Origin: UBA877 sp034436335
GTDB lineage: Bacteria > Chloroflexota > Anaerolineae > Anaerolineales > Villigracilaceae
Length of the DNA: 64,000 bases
Assembly: GCA_034436335.1 (NCBI GenBank)
Contig: DAOTVO010000047.1
Span: forward strand, 23,084 to 87,083
Direction: 5' to 3'
Of the stretch, positions 17,341 to 27,112 are shown piece by piece. The notes under the pieces were generated by a model. That model did no database searches. It saw only the letters and a program-made list of their open reading frames with translations, and was not told where the DNA came from. A program made the translations under genes and the position numbers. Within the stretch, counting starts at the first letter, position 1; every line of letters starts with the position of its first letter.

Positions 17341-17973
17341 ATGTTCAAGAAAATCGCCTTGATTATCGCGTTCGCCCTGGGAGCAGCCCTGCTGCTTACC
17401 GCATGCGAACGTTCCGCTGTTCCGGCCACATCATCCTTATCCACTCCCACGATTGCAGCCGGCACATTGTCGCAGGAGTCGATGAACGCCACCTTAACAG
17501 CCATTGCGCTGGATAAGACAATGAACCCCGTTCAACCGGTAGCGCCGGAGATCACGCCCACCCCCACCGAGCAAACCCCTCTCCCGCCCACCAAAACGCC
17601 AACCCCCACCCTGCCAGCCATCGTCTTGCCCACGCCGGGCCGCCCCTCCACCTACACCTTACAGGCCGGGGAATTCCCCTACTGCATCGCCCGGCGCTTC
17701 AATGTCGACCCCGGCGACCTGCTGGCCCTCAACGGTCTGACAGACGGCCAAATCTTCCAGCCCGGGCTGGTGTTGAAAATCCCGCAGACAGGTTCATTCC
17801 CCGGCGAGCGCGCCCTCCAGCCGCACCCCACCACCTATACGGTGGCCGTGAATGACACTATCTACTCGGTGGCCTGCAAATTCGGCGACGTGGACCCCAT
17901 CTATCTAGCCTCCTACAACAACATCCCTGCTCCCTACATTTTGCAAGCGGGCAAAGTCCTCAACATTCCGTAG
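17341..17973 (+). CDS. lipoprotein with two LysM domains
   Basis: A 210-residue secreted protein. The N-terminus is a lipoprotein signal peptide ending in LLLTAC (lipidated Cys about residue 22). A Pro/Thr-rich linker follows (about 60-100). Two LysM domains are at about 105-150 (starting YTLQAGEFPYCIA) and 165-210 (starting YTVAVNDTIYSVA), which bind peptidoglycan or related glycans. The ATG at 17341 has a GGAGGAG ribosome-binding site. A terminator follows immediately. It probably acts as a cell-surface glycan-binding protein; no catalytic domain is attached. Confidence 0.88.
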   Translation: MFKKIALIIAFALGAALLLTACERSAVPATSSLSTPTIAAGTLSQESMNATLTAIALDKTMNPVQPVAPEITPTPTEQTPLPPTKTPTPTLPAIVLPTPGRPSTYTLQAGEFPYCIARRFNVDPGDLLALNGLTDGQIFQPGLVLKIPQTGSFPGERALQPHPTTYTVAVNDTIYSVACKFGDVDPIYLASYNNIPAPYILQAGKVLNIP

Positions 17974-17995
17974 GAGCCCCAATTCTGTGATTTTG

Positions 17996-18031
17996 CCAGG
18001 CGGAGGCTCTTCCTTCGCCTGGTATTTATTT
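17996..18031 (+). terminator. rho-independent terminator after the LysM lipoprotein gene
   Basis: CCAGGCGGAGG pairs with CCTTCGCCTGG (11 bp including one G-U) around the loop CTCTT, followed by TATTTATTT. Confidence 0.85.
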
Positions 18032-18042
18032 CGGAGACGAAG

Positions 18043-18591
18043 ATGCCCTTCGAACTGCTGAATTCTGAAATTGTTTACCCCGGCCGCGCCTTCACCATCC
18101 GCCGCGACCGCCTCCGCCTGCCCGATGGCCGCGAAACACGGCTGGATATCGTCGAACACGTCGGCTCGGTGGTCATCGTGCCGCTGGACAACGAGGGCAA
18201 CCTGCTCTTCGTCCGCCAGTACCGCCACGCGGCGGGCCTGGACCTGCTGGAACTGCCCGCCGGAACCCTGGACGAGGGCGAGGCCCCCGAAGCGTGCGCC
18301 CGGCGCGAGGTCCGCGAAGAGACCGGCATGGCCGCCGGACGGCTGGAGTCTCTGGGTGGCTTCTACCTCGCCCCCGGCTACTCGACCGAGTACATGCACG
18401 TCTATCTCGCCACCGACCTCTACCCGGCGCCCCTCGCCGCCGACGCCGACGAATTCCTGCAAGTCGAAAAAATTCCCCTCCTCGAGGCGCTGACCCTGCC
18501 CGCCCGCGGCCTGCTGCCCGACGCCAAGTCGCTGGCGGCGCTCCTGCTGGCCCGCGAGCGGCTGACAGAACTCAGAGACCAGTTTCTTTAA
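18043..18591 (+). CDS. Nudix hydrolase, ADP-ribose pyrophosphatase type
   Basis: A 182-residue cytoplasmic hydrolase. The Nudix box GTLDEGEAPEACARREVREETGM fits G-x5-E-x7-REVxEExG, spanning about residues 74-96, and binds the catalytic metals. The upstream QYRHAAGLDLLELPAG segment is characteristic of the ADP-ribose pyrophosphatase (NudF-like) branch. It is set off from its neighbours by a terminator before and a long promoter region after. Exact substrate (ADP-ribose or another NDP-sugar) is inferred from the subfamily. Confidence 0.9.
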   Translation: MPFELLNSEIVYPGRAFTIRRDRLRLPDGRETRLDIVEHVGSVVIVPLDNEGNLLFVRQYRHAAGLDLLELPAGTLDEGEAPEACARREVREETGMAAGRLESLGGFYLAPGYSTEYMHVYLATDLYPAPLAADADEFLQVEKIPLLEALTLPARGLLPDAKSLAALLLARERLTELRDQFL

Positions 18592-18606
18592 AGAAACCTA
18601 GTCTCT
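18574..18606. repeat. imperfect palindrome over the Nudix gene stop codon
   Basis: The core GTTTCTTTAAAGAAAC (18582-18597) is perfectly self-complementary, and the flanks AGAGAC / GTCTCT extend the stem after a short bulge. It contains the TAA stop. No T run follows, so its use as a terminator is uncertain. Confidence 0.5.
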
Positions 18607-18753
18607 CAGCCCCTCGGCCAATTATGACAAGTCGCAGGGCAATTTATGTATTAAATTACTATCCTCTCTCCCCTGCCGCGACTAAACTTATCAATTGGTG
18701 TATTTGACCAAAACAGAGATTATCTCTCTGAATTTCATAGAAGGAGCCTGATT

Positions 18754-21700
18754 ATGGCAAGACAAATGGTTACGATTGATGGCAACGAGGCCGCCGCCTC
18801 GGTCGCCCACCGCACGAACGAGATTTGCGCGATTTACCCGATTACCCCCTCCTCCAACATGGGCGAGTGGGCCGATGACTGGTCTGCCGCCGGAAAGAAA
18901 AACATCTGGGGCACCGTCCCGCTGGTGGTCGAGATGCAGTCTGAAGGCGGCGCGGCCGGCGCGGTGCATGGCGCCTTGCAAACCGGCGCCCTGACCACCA
19001 CCTTCACCGCCAGCCAGGGCCTGCTCTTGATGATCCCCAACATGTACAAGATCGCTGGCGAACTGACCAGCACCGTCTTCCACGTCTCGGCCCGCACGGT
19101 CGCCACCCATGCCCTCTCCATCTTCGGCGACCACTCCGACGTGATGGCCTGCCGTCAGACCGGCTGGGCGCTGCTCGCCTCCGGCTCGGTGCAGGAAGCC
19201 CACGACTTTGCCGCCATCGCCCAGGCCGCCACCCTCGAGGCGCGCGTCCCGTTCCTGCACTTCTTCGACGGCTTCCGCACCTCGCATCAGGTCGAGAAAA
19301 TCGAGCGGTTGAGCGACGACGATCTGCGCGCCATGATTGACGACGAACTCGTCCGCGCCCACCGCGCCCGCGCCCTCAACCCGGAGCGCCCTTTCATCCG
19401 CGGCACAGCCCAGAACCCGGACGTCTTCTTCCAGGCGCGCGAGACCATCAACCCGTTCTACGCCAAGACCCCGGCCATCGTCCAGAAAGCGATGGACAAG
19501 TTCGCCGGACTGACCGGCCGCCAGTATCACCTCTTCGATTACATCGGCGCGCCCGATGCCGAGCGGGTCGTCGTCCTGATGGCCTCCGGCGGCGAGACGG
19601 CCGAAGCCACCGTCCGCTACCTGGTGGAAAAGGGCGAGAAGGTCGGCGTGATCCGCGTCCGTCTCTACCGGCCCTTCTCGGTCGAACACTTCCTCGCCGC
19701 CCTGCCGAAGAGCGTCAAGTCTATCGCCGTCCTCGACCGGACGAAAGAACCGGGCGCCATCGGCGAGCCGCTCTATCAGGACGTGGTCAACGCCCTGGTC
19801 GAAGGCGGCCGGCCCGAGGTCAAGGTCATCGGCGGACGCTACGGTCTCTCCTCCAAAGAATTCACCCCGGCCATGGTCAAGGCCGTGCTGGACGAACTGA
19901 AGAAGCCCGAACCCAAGAATCACTTCACAGTCGGCATCACCGAAGACGTGACGAACTCCAGCCTCGAGTACGACCCGTCCTTCTCGGTCGAACACCCCGA
20001 GACGGTGCGCTGCGTCTTCTTCGGCCTCGGCGCGGACGGCACGGTGGGCGCCAACAAGAACTCCATCAAAATCATCGGCGAGGAGACCGACAACAACGCC
20101 CAGGGCTACTTCGTCTACGACTCGAAGAAATCCGGCTCGATGACCATCTCGCACCTGCGCTTCGGCCCCAAGCCGATTCAGGCCCCCTACCTGATCACCC
20201 CCAACACGGCCAACTTCGTCGCCTGCCACCAGTTCACCTTCCTCGAGCGCTACGACATCACCAAGTACGCCCAGCCGGGGGCGGTCTTCCTGCTCAACAG
20301 CATCTACGGCCCCGACGAAGTCTGGGACCACCTGCCGCAGGAAGTGCAGCGCGACATCATCGAGAAGAAACTGCGCTTCTACGTCATCAACGCCTACGAT
20401 GTGGCCGAGAAGACCGGCATGGGCGGGCGCATCAACACCATCATGCAGACCTGCTTCTTCGCCATCTCCGGCATCCTGCCGCGCGACGAGGCGATTGCCC
20501 AAATCAAGAAAGCCATCCAGAAGACCTACGGCAAGCGCGGCGAGGCCGTCGTCCAGAAGAACTACGCCGCGGTGGACCAGTCACTGGCCAACCTGCACGA
20601 GGTCAAAGTGCCGGACAAGGTGACGAGCAGCCTGACCCGCCGTCCGCCGGTCCCAGCAAACGCCCCGGACTTCGTCAAGCACGTCCTCGGCCCGATGATC
20701 GCCGCGGATGGCGATTCCGTCCCCGTCTCGGCCCTGCCCGTGGACGGCACCTTCCCGACCGGCACGACCCGCTGGGAGAAGCGCAACATCGCCCTCGAAA
20801 TCCCGGTCTGGGAACCCGACCTGTGCATCCAGTGCGGCAAGTGCGTCTTCGTCTGCCCGCACGCCGTCATCCGCCACAAGGTCTATGATAAGAAATTCCT
20901 CGAGCAGGCCCCGGCCACCTTCAAGCACATGGAGTCGAAGTTCAAGGAGTTCCCCGGCATGGCCTACACCGTCCAGGTGGCGCCCGAAGATTGCACCGGC
21001 TGCACGCTGTGCGTGGAAGCCTGCCCGGCCAAAGACAAGACCAACCCGGCCCGCAAAGCCATCAACATGGCCCCCCAGCCTCCGCTGCGCGAGAGCGAAG
21101 CCGTCAACTGGGACTTCTTCCTCAGCCTGCCCGAAGTGGACCGCACCGCCATCAGCCTGACCACCATCAAGAACTCGCAACTCCTGGAGCCGCTCTTCGA
21201 GTTCTCCGGAGCCTGCGGCGGCTGCGGCGAGACCCCCTACGTCAAACTGATGACGCAACTCTTCGGCGACCGCGCCATCATCGCCAATGCCACCGGCTGT
21301 TCGTCCATCTACGGCGGCAACCTGCCCACCACCCCCTACGCGCCGAACAAGGAAGGCCGCGGCCCGGCCTGGTCGAACAGCCTGTTCGAGGACAACGCCG
21401 AGTTCGGCCTGGGCTTCCGCCTGACGCTCGACAAACAGATGGAATTCGCCCGCGAACTCCTGCCGCAGTTTGCCGCCGAAGTCGGCGAGCAACTCGTGGA
21501 CGAGCTCCTGAAGGCCGACCAGACGACCGACCTGGGCATCAAGCAGCAGCGCGAGCGCGTTGCCATCCTGAAGCAAAAACTCGCCCAATCGAAGCACCCG
21601 CAGGCCGCCAACCTGGCCGCGGTGGCCGACGCCCTGGTCAAGAAATCGGTCTGGATCGTCGGCGGCGACGGCTGGGCCTACGACATCGGCTACGGCGGCC

Positions 21701-22302
21701 TCGACCACGTCCTGGCCTCCGGCCGCGACGTGAACCTGCTCGTCCTGGACACCGAGGTTTACTCGAACACCGGCGGGCAGGCCTCCAAGTCCACGCCGCG
21801 CGGCGCGGTGGCGCGCTTCGCCGCCCAGGGCAAAGGACTCTCGAAGAAAGACCTCGGCCTGATGGCGATCGCCTACGGCTACGTCTACGTCGCCCGCGTT
21901 GCCATGGGCTACAGCGACGCCCACACGCTCAAGGCCTTCCTGGAAGCCGAGTCCTACCCGGGCCCGTCGCTCATCATCGCCTACAGCCACTGCATCGCCC
22001 ACGGCATTGACATGGCCAAGGGCCTCGAGCAGCAGAAACTAGCCGTCCAGTCCGGTCTGTGGCCGCTCTACCGCTACGACCCGCGCCTGACCGCCGAGGG
22101 CAAGAACCCGCTCCAGATCGACTGCAAGGAGCCGAGCGTGCCGGTCGAGCAGTACATGTACAACGAGACCCGCTTCCGCATGCTCGCCCAGAGCAACGAG
22201 GAGCGCGCCGAGCAACTGCTCAAACTCGCCCGCGAAGACGCCAGGGCGCGCTGGAACTTCTACTCCCAGATGGCCGCCATGCACTACGGCGAGAACGCCT
22301 AG
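18754..22302 (+). CDS. nifJ: pyruvate:ferredoxin (flavodoxin) oxidoreductase
   Basis: A 1182-residue one-chain enzyme that oxidises pyruvate to acetyl-CoA and CO2 with transfer of electrons to ferredoxin. The pyrimidine-binding domain starts near residue 10, with YPITPSSNMGE. The transketolase-C-like domain is at about 265-370, and the gamma domain with FFGLGADGTVGANKNS lies near 430. Two 4Fe-4S motifs, CIQCGKCVFVCP (about 691) and CTGCTLCVEACP (about 748), follow. The C-terminal TPP domain contains GACGGCGETPY, GDGWAYDIGYGG (about 971) and YSNTGGQASKSTPRG. A GAAGGAG ribosome-binding site precedes the ATG. The strongly C-ending codon use suggests high expression. It marks anaerobic or fermentative metabolism. 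A strong terminator follows. Confidence 0.97.
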   Translation: MARQMVTIDGNEAAASVAHRTNEICAIYPITPSSNMGEWADDWSAAGKKNIWGTVPLVVEMQSEGGAAGAVHGALQTGALTTTFTASQGLLLMIPNMYKIAGELTSTVFHVSARTVATHALSIFGDHSDVMACRQTGWALLASGSVQEAHDFAAIAQAATLEARVPFLHFFDGFRTSHQVEKIERLSDDDLRAMIDDELVRAHRARALNPERPFIRGTAQNPDVFFQARETINPFYAKTPAIVQKAMDKFAGLTGRQYHLFDYIGAPDAERVVVLMASGGETAEATVRYLVEKGEKVGVIRVRLYRPFSVEHFLAALPKSVKSIAVLDRTKEPGAIGEPLYQDVVNALVEGGRPEVKVIGGRYGLSSKEFTPAMVKAVLDELKKPEPKNHFTVGITEDVTNSSLEYDPSFSVEHPETVRCVFFGLGADGTVGANKNSIKIIGEETDNNAQGYFVYDSKKSGSMTISHLRFGPKPIQAPYLITPNTANFVACHQFTFLERYDITKYAQPGAVFLLNSIYGPDEVWDHLPQEVQRDIIEKKLRFYVINAYDVAEKTGMGGRINTIMQTCFFAISGILPRDEAIAQIKKAIQKTYGKRGEAVVQKNYAAVDQSLANLHEVKVPDKVTSSLTRRPPVPANAPDFVKHVLGPMIAADGDSVPVSALPVDGTFPTGTTRWEKRNIALEIPVWEPDLCIQCGKCVFVCPHAVIRHKVYDKKFLEQAPATFKHMESKFKEFPGMAYTVQVAPEDCTGCTLCVEACPAKDKTNPARKAINMAPQPPLRESEAVNWDFFLSLPEVDRTAISLTTIKNSQLLEPLFEFSGACGGCGETPYVKLMTQLFGDRAIIANATGCSSIYGGNLPTTPYAPNKEGRGPAWSNSLFEDNAEFGLGFRLTLDKQMEFARELLPQFAAEVGEQLVDELLKADQTTDLGIKQQRERVAILKQKLAQSKHPQAANLAAVADALVKKSVWIVGGDGWAYDIGYGGLDHVLASGRDVNLLVLDTEVYSNTGGQASKSTPRGAVARFAAQGKGLSKKDLGLMAIAYGYVYVARVAMGYSDAHTLKAFLEAESYPGPSLIIAYSHCIAHGIDMAKGLEQQKLAVQSGLWPLYRYDPRLTAEGKNPLQIDCKEPSVPVEQYMYNETRFRMLAQSNEERAEQLLKLAREDARARWNFYSQMAAMHYGENA

Positions 22303-22309
22303 AAAAACG

Positions 22310-22345
22310 GTGGGACAGAGCGCTTCTCTGTCCCACTTGTTTATT
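22310..22345 (+). terminator. strong rho-independent terminator of nifJ
   Basis: GTGGGACAGAG (22310-22320), loop CGCTT, CTCTGTCCCAC (22326-22336), then TTGTTTATT. The 11-bp stem is perfect. Confidence 0.93.
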
Positions 22346-22595
22346 GGACTCTATCATAATAACCGCCAAGACGCGGAGAACGCCAAGAATCTTCCTAAAG
22401 CCGCCAAGAAGATCCCTTGGCGAATGCCAAATCGGTTTGACGCCTTAGCGTCTTGGCGGTGAAAACGATTTGGACTCTATCATAATAACCGCCAAGACGC
22501 GGAGAACGCCAAGAATCTTCCTAAAGCCGCCAAGAAGAGCCCTTGGCGAATGCCAAATCGGTTTGACGCCTTAGCGTCTTGGCGGTGAAAACAAT
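22344..22595. repeat. 126-bp palindromic element in two tandem copies
   Basis: Copies at 22344-22469 and 22470-22595 are almost identical (for example AAGATCCC versus AAGAGCCC). Each copy is bounded by ACCGCCAAGACGC and its complement GCGTCTTGGCGGT (22362-22374 and 22448-22460 in copy 1) and contains inner GCCAAGAA / CTTGGCG modules, so the transcript could fold into a long hairpin. It fills most of the 323-bp gap between nifJ and the next gene. No open reading frame in it looks real. Confidence 0.9.
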
Positions 22596-22625
22596 TGCGA
22601 ATAAAGTCAATCATAAGGAGACCCT

Positions 22626-23627
22626 ATGACCGACCTGACCACCACCTATCTCGGCTTGAAACTCAAGAACCCTATCGTGGCTTCGGCCTCGCCGCTCTCG
22701 GAAAAAGTCGAAACCGCCAAACAACTCGAAGAGGCCGGCGTGGCGGCCCTCGTCATGTACTCGCTCTTCGAGGAGCAAATCATCCACGAGAGTTTGGAAC
22801 TCGACCACTTCCTCTTCACCGGCACCGAAATTTCGCCCGAAATCAACGCTTTCTACCCGCAGACCGGCCGCTACAGCCTCAAGCCCGACGCCTACCTGGA
22901 GGCGGTCGCCAAACTCAAAAAAGCCCTGACCATTCCGGTCATCGGCAGTTTGAACGGCGTCTCGACCGGCGGCTGGGTCAAGTACGCCCGCCGCATCGAG
23001 GAGGCCGGCGCCGACGCCCTGGAACTCAACCTCTACTATCTGCCGACCGATCCGGACCTGACGGCGGCTGCCCTGGAGGACAACTACATCGCCCTGGTGA
23101 GCGAGGTCTGCAACAGCGTGCGCATTCCGGTGGCCGTCAAACTCAGCCCCTACTTCACCGCCCTGCCCAACCTGGCGCGCCGCCTGGTGAACGTGGGCGC
23201 GCAGGGCCTGGTGCTCTTCAACCGCTTCTACCAGCCCGATTTGGACATCGAAAATCTGGAGGTCTTGCCCTCGCTGGAACTGAGCACCTCCAGCGAATTG
23301 CGCCTGCCGCTGCGCTGGATTTCCATCCTCTACGGCAAGGTGGAGGCCGACCTGGCGCTGACCGGCGGCGTCCACACCGCCGAGGATGTCATCAAGGCCC
23401 TGATGGCCGGGGCCAAAGTCACCCTGCTGGCCTCGGCGCTCTTGAAGCGCGGCCCGGCCTACGCCGCCTCGCTGCGGGCCGAGATGCAAACCTGGATGGA
23501 AGCCCACGAGTACGCCTCGGTGGCGCAAATGCAGGGCAGTTTGAGCCAGGCCAAAGTCGCCGACCCGGCCGCTTACGAGCGGGCCAATTACATGAAGGTG
23601 TTGCAGTCCTTCAAAATGCTGCTGTAA
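22626..23627 (+). CDS. dihydroorotate dehydrogenase-like flavoprotein
   Basis: A 333-residue TIM-barrel protein of the PyrD superfamily. The N-terminal strand (TYLGLKLKNPIVASASPL) and GALELN/NLYYLPTD-type segments follow family 1 enzymes, as do VAVKLSPYF and the C-terminal phosphate-binding TGGVHTAEDVIKALMAGA. This subgroup is commonly annotated 'dihydroorotate dehydrogenase-like' and is often beside nifJ or glutamate synthase genes. It may act in pyrimidine synthesis or on another dihydropyrimidine/flavin-linked reaction. The start follows AAGGAGACCCT. It has its own transcription unit after the nifJ terminator and ends at a bidirectional terminator. Confidence 0.85.
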   Translation: MTDLTTTYLGLKLKNPIVASASPLSEKVETAKQLEEAGVAALVMYSLFEEQIIHESLELDHFLFTGTEISPEINAFYPQTGRYSLKPDAYLEAVAKLKKALTIPVIGSLNGVSTGGWVKYARRIEEAGADALELNLYYLPTDPDLTAAALEDNYIALVSEVCNSVRIPVAVKLSPYFTALPNLARRLVNVGAQGLVLFNRFYQPDLDIENLEVLPSLELSTSSELRLPLRWISILYGKVEADLALTGGVHTAEDVIKALMAGAKVTLLASALLKRGPAYAASLRAEMQTWMEAHEYASVAQMQGSLSQAKVADPAAYERANYMKVLQSFKMLL

Positions 23628-23684
23628 AAAAGTAACTGCCCACCCGATGAGGCCGGGATGGTTAATCGCAGCAAAAGACGGTAA

Positions 23685-23775
23685 CTTTATCCGCAGATTG
23701 CGCAGATTTACCCTGTGGGTACGATGTCGCCGATTTTTCCCCATCTGCGACCTCTGCGACATCTGCGGATGATTT
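23685..23775. repeat. GCAGAT-rich palindromic filler element
   Basis: ATCCGCAGAT near 23690 and ATCTGCGGAT near 23760 form terminal inverted arms, with repeated TCTGCGAC modules inside. It lies in the convergent gap after the dihydroorotate dehydrogenase-like gene. It resembles dispersed intergenic filler rather than a gene. Confidence 0.65.
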
Positions 23776-23811
23776 CCGAGACCAGGATAGGCAGTTACAA
23801 AAAAGAAGGTT

Positions 23812-23854
23812 AAAAATAACAGCCTCTGCTTACTCGCAGGGGCTGTTTGTTTTC
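23812..23854. terminator. bidirectional terminator between the PyrD-like gene and infA
   Basis: AACAGCCTCTGC (23818-23829) pairs with GCAGGGGCTGTT (23836-23847) with one G-U. TGTTTTCT follows on the plus strand and TTATTTTTA follows on the minus strand, so it can end both converging units. Confidence 0.88.
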
Positions 23855-23874
23855 TGGAATAAGTGAGACCAGAT

Positions 23875-24123
23875 TTATTCGAGCAATTCTGGTTCGCCGC
23901 CGCTCTTCTTCTGGCGATACGTAATCCGTCCGCGTGTCAAGTCGTAAGGGGACATTTCGACCTTGACCCGGTCTCCCAGCAAGATGCGGATGTAATACTT
24001 GCGCATCTTGCCGGACAGATAGGCCAATACATCGTGTCCGTTGTCCAGGCGGACTTTGAACTGCGTACCCGGCAGAGCCTCGACAACAGTTCCTTCGACT
24101 TGTATTTTCTCTTCGTTTGCCAT
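23875..24123 (-). CDS. infA: translation initiation factor IF-1
   Basis: An 82-residue S1/OB-fold protein that binds the ribosomal A site during initiation. The family core is VEGTVVEALPGTQFKV, NGHDVLAYLSGKMRK and ILLGDRVKVEMSPYDL. It carries a C-terminal extension of about 10 residues (KKSGGEPELLE) compared with the 72-residue E. coli protein. It follows rpsU by 24 nt and should share its promoter. Confidence 0.96.
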   Translation of the reverse strand: MANEEKIQVEGTVVEALPGTQFKVRLDNGHDVLAYLSGKMRKYYIRILLGDRVKVEMSPYDLTRGRITYRQKKSGGEPELLE

Positions 24124-24147
24124 ACAACCTCTCGATTGCTGAACGGA

Positions 24148-24345
24148 TTACTCTTCGTGCATGTACTGGCGGCGCTTGATGCGGCGCATGGCCTTCTTTT
24201 TGTCCATCCGGCGTTGTTCGCTCTTGGAAACAAACCAGCGCTTGCGGCGCACAGTGCTCAAAACGCCGCTCTTCACAACTTTTTTGCGAAAGCGCTTGAG
24301 CAGGGAATCCTGCGACTCGTTGTTGCGTAAATTCACAGTCGTCAT
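24148..24345 (-). CDS. rpsU: ribosomal protein bS21
   Basis: A 65-residue, very basic protein of the 30S subunit. TTVNLRNNESQDSLLKRFRK and the RRKRWFVSKSEQRRMDKKKA segment fit bS21. The ATG at 24343-24345 has an excellent AAGGAGGTGA ribosome-binding site; the in-frame extension upstream is leader RNA, not protein. The gene is headed by a 176-nt leader with a terminator-like hairpin (see 24371-24403), and infA follows 24 nt later. Confidence 0.95.
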   Translation of the reverse strand: MTTVNLRNNESQDSLLKRFRKKVVKSGVLSTVRRKRWFVSKSEQRRMDKKKAMRRIKRRQYMHEE

Positions 24346-24370
24346 TCGTCTCACCTCCTTTCGGGGGCAA

Positions 24371-24403
24371 ATAAAAACTCGGCCTGTCACACACCCGGCC
24401 GAG
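24371..24403 (-). promoter_or_regulatory. terminator-like hairpin in the rpsU leader (candidate attenuator)
   Basis: On the minus strand CTCGGCC (24397-24403) pairs with GGCCGAG (24378-24384) and is followed at once by TTTTTAT. The structure is only about 15 nt upstream of the rpsU ribosome-binding site and inside the transcript from the promoter at 24529-24557. This placement suggests attenuation or autoregulation. It could instead end a short leader RNA. Confidence 0.65.
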
Positions 24404-24528
24404 GGTACACGGGACCCGAATCCGAACTCGCAGACGAAGTACAGAATCGAACCTGGCAACTCTCCTTGGCTGCGAAAAAACAACTCTCAAAAAGCAGCCG
24501 AATACAAAACCGGTTTGTGGACAGAAGA

Positions 24529-24557
24529 ATTATACCCGATGATAGAGAGGATGCAAA
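24529..24557 (-). promoter_or_regulatory. promoter of rpsU-infA
   Basis: On the minus strand: TTTGCA (24552-24557), 17-nt spacer, TATAAT (24529-24534). The predicted start is near 24522. The rest of the 390-bp gap between rpsU and ahcY holds this leader and the ahcY terminator; 24558-24660 shows nothing recognisable. Confidence 0.7.
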
Positions 24558-24662
24558 GGATTAAACCGCAGAAAACGCAACTGTTTGCTCTGCTCGGCCG
24601 CAGATGGCGCTTTACGCAAGCCGGCGACGCGCTTTTGTTTAGCGGGTAGTTGACGGAAAACA

Positions 24663-24694
24663 AAAAAACGCCCCGCGGACTTGCGCCCGCGGAG
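24663..24694 (-). terminator. rho-independent terminator of ahcY
   Basis: On the minus strand CTCCGCGGGC and GTCCGCGGGG pair around a GCAA tetraloop, followed by CGTTTTTTTG. Confidence 0.9.
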
Positions 24695-24699
24695 CCAAG

Positions 24700-24735
24700 T
24701 GATGTTGACAGTCACCTTCGATGTGACTGTCAACA

Positions 24736-24738
<3 letters not shown>
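24700..24738. repeat. 16-bp perfect stem-loop over the ahcY stop codon
   Basis: TGATGTTGACAGTCAC (24700-24715) and its complement GTGACTGTCAACATCA (24723-24738) flank a 7-nt loop. The right arm includes the ahcY TGA stop. It may protect the mRNA 3' end ahead of the true terminator. Confidence 0.75.
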
Positions 24739-25998
<1,260 letters not shown>

Positions 25999-26009
25999 AG
26001 TTCTCCTTT

Positions 26010-26130
26010 TTCGGGTTTAAACACCAAGGGCTCAAAGGGAACACAAAGGGCACAAAAAAAAACATAAAACTTATTCGTGGCCTTTGTGCCTCCATTGTGT
26101 CCTTTCGTGTTGAAAAACGTCCTTTGTGTT
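26010..26130. repeat. CACAAAGG-type palindromic filler between pfkB and ahcY
   Basis: AACACAAAGGGCACAAA on the left faces CCTTTGTGCC, TGTGTCCTTT and CCTTTGTGTTGAA on the right, giving a long imperfect hairpin. It occupies most of the ahcY leader region. The same CCTTTGTG module recurs at 55010-55045. No SAH riboswitch is apparent. Confidence 0.7.
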
Positions 26131-26135
26131 GAAAA

Positions 26136-27092
26136 TCAGACCAACAATACATCCAACTTGCCGCCGTCGTCAAAATGTTGGCGGAAGCGGGCAACGAACT
26201 CGGCGCGGGTATAGGCATGCGCCTGCGGCCCCTGCCGCTCCAGGCAATAGACTGCCGCCAGCGAGCCGATTTCGCCGCACAGTTTCCAGTCGAAGCCGCG
26301 GGCGTAGCCGGTCAGGAAGCCGCCGCGGAAGGCATCGCCCACGCCGGTCGGGTCCACAATCTCGCGCTCCGGCACGGTCGGGATGAAGACCTGTTCGCCG
26401 TCCGTATAGAGGTCGGCGCCGTCCCTGCCGCGCGTCACGACCAGCACCTTCACCCGCTGCAAAATCTGCGCCAAGTCCCAGCCGGTCTTCTTGCAGATCA
26501 GACCAAACTCATAATCGTTGACGAAGAGGAACTGCGCCCCGTCCATGTCGCGCGCCAATTCGGCGCCCTCGAGGCGCAAAATCTGCTGGCTGGGGTCGTA
26601 GAGATAGGGGATGCCCAGGCCGCGGCACTCGGCGGCGAACTTGGTCATCGCCTCGGGCGCGTTGGGCGAGACAACCACCAGGTCGGGGCGCGGCCGGACC
26701 TCGGAGATGCTCTGCCGCGCCGCGACGCCCATCGCCCCCGGATAGAACGAGGCGATCTGGGCGCTGGTGCGGTCGGTGGTGGCAAAGAACGAAGCGGTGA
26801 ACAGCCCCGGCACGACCTCCATCAACGAGGTGTCCACCCCAACCGAGTCCAGGAAGGCGCGGTACTCGCCAAAATCCTCGCCGACGGTGGCCATGACGCG
26901 CGGCCGCTCGCCCAGCAACGCCATCGTGTAGGCGATATTCGGGGCCACTCCGCCGCGCTGACGGGACATCGAATCGACCAGGAACGACAGGCTGATCTTC
27001 TCCAGCCGTTCGGGCAAAATCTGCTCCTTGAACAGGCCGGGGAAGGTCATGAGGTAGTCGTAGGCGACAGAACCGGTGAGTAGAATGTCCAT
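26136..27092 (-). CDS. PfkB-family kinase, probably adenosine kinase
   Basis: A 318-residue ribokinase-family protein. The N-terminal strand reads MDILLTGSVAYDYL and the Gly-rich substrate loop is RQRGGVAPNIA (45-55). The C-terminal signature DPTGVGDAFRGGFL (247-260) contains the catalytic Asp253. A start with CAGGAGAC ribosome-binding site fixes the N-terminus. The family includes sugar and nucleoside kinases, and sequence alone does not decide. Its place between mtnA and ahcY, where adenosine is released by AhcY, argues for adenosine kinase that pulls the reaction forward; this is inference. Confidence 0.85.
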   Translation of the reverse strand: MDILLTGSVAYDYLMTFPGLFKEQILPERLEKISLSFLVDSMSRQRGGVAPNIAYTMALLGERPRVMATVGEDFGEYRAFLDSVGVDTSLMEVVPGLFTASFFATTDRTSAQIASFYPGAMGVAARQSISEVRPRPDLVVVSPNAPEAMTKFAAECRGLGIPYLYDPSQQILRLEGAELARDMDGAQFLFVNDYEFGLICKKTGWDLAQILQRVKVLVVTRGRDGADLYTDGEQVFIPTVPEREIVDPTGVGDAFRGGFLTGYARGFDWKLCGEIGSLAAVYCLERQGPQAHAYTRAEFVARFRQHFDDGGKLDVLLV

Positions 27093-27112
27093 GAGTCTCC
27101 TGAATTCTTTAC

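Noticed and set aside
18691..22002. Two long antisense open frames opposite nifJ
   Set aside because: Pure by-product of C-ending codon use in nifJ; the sense frame contains all cofactor motifs.
25999..26135. SAH or SAM riboswitch in front of ahcY
   Set aside because: The leader is built of CACAAAGG filler words; none of the conserved riboswitch cores can be recognised.
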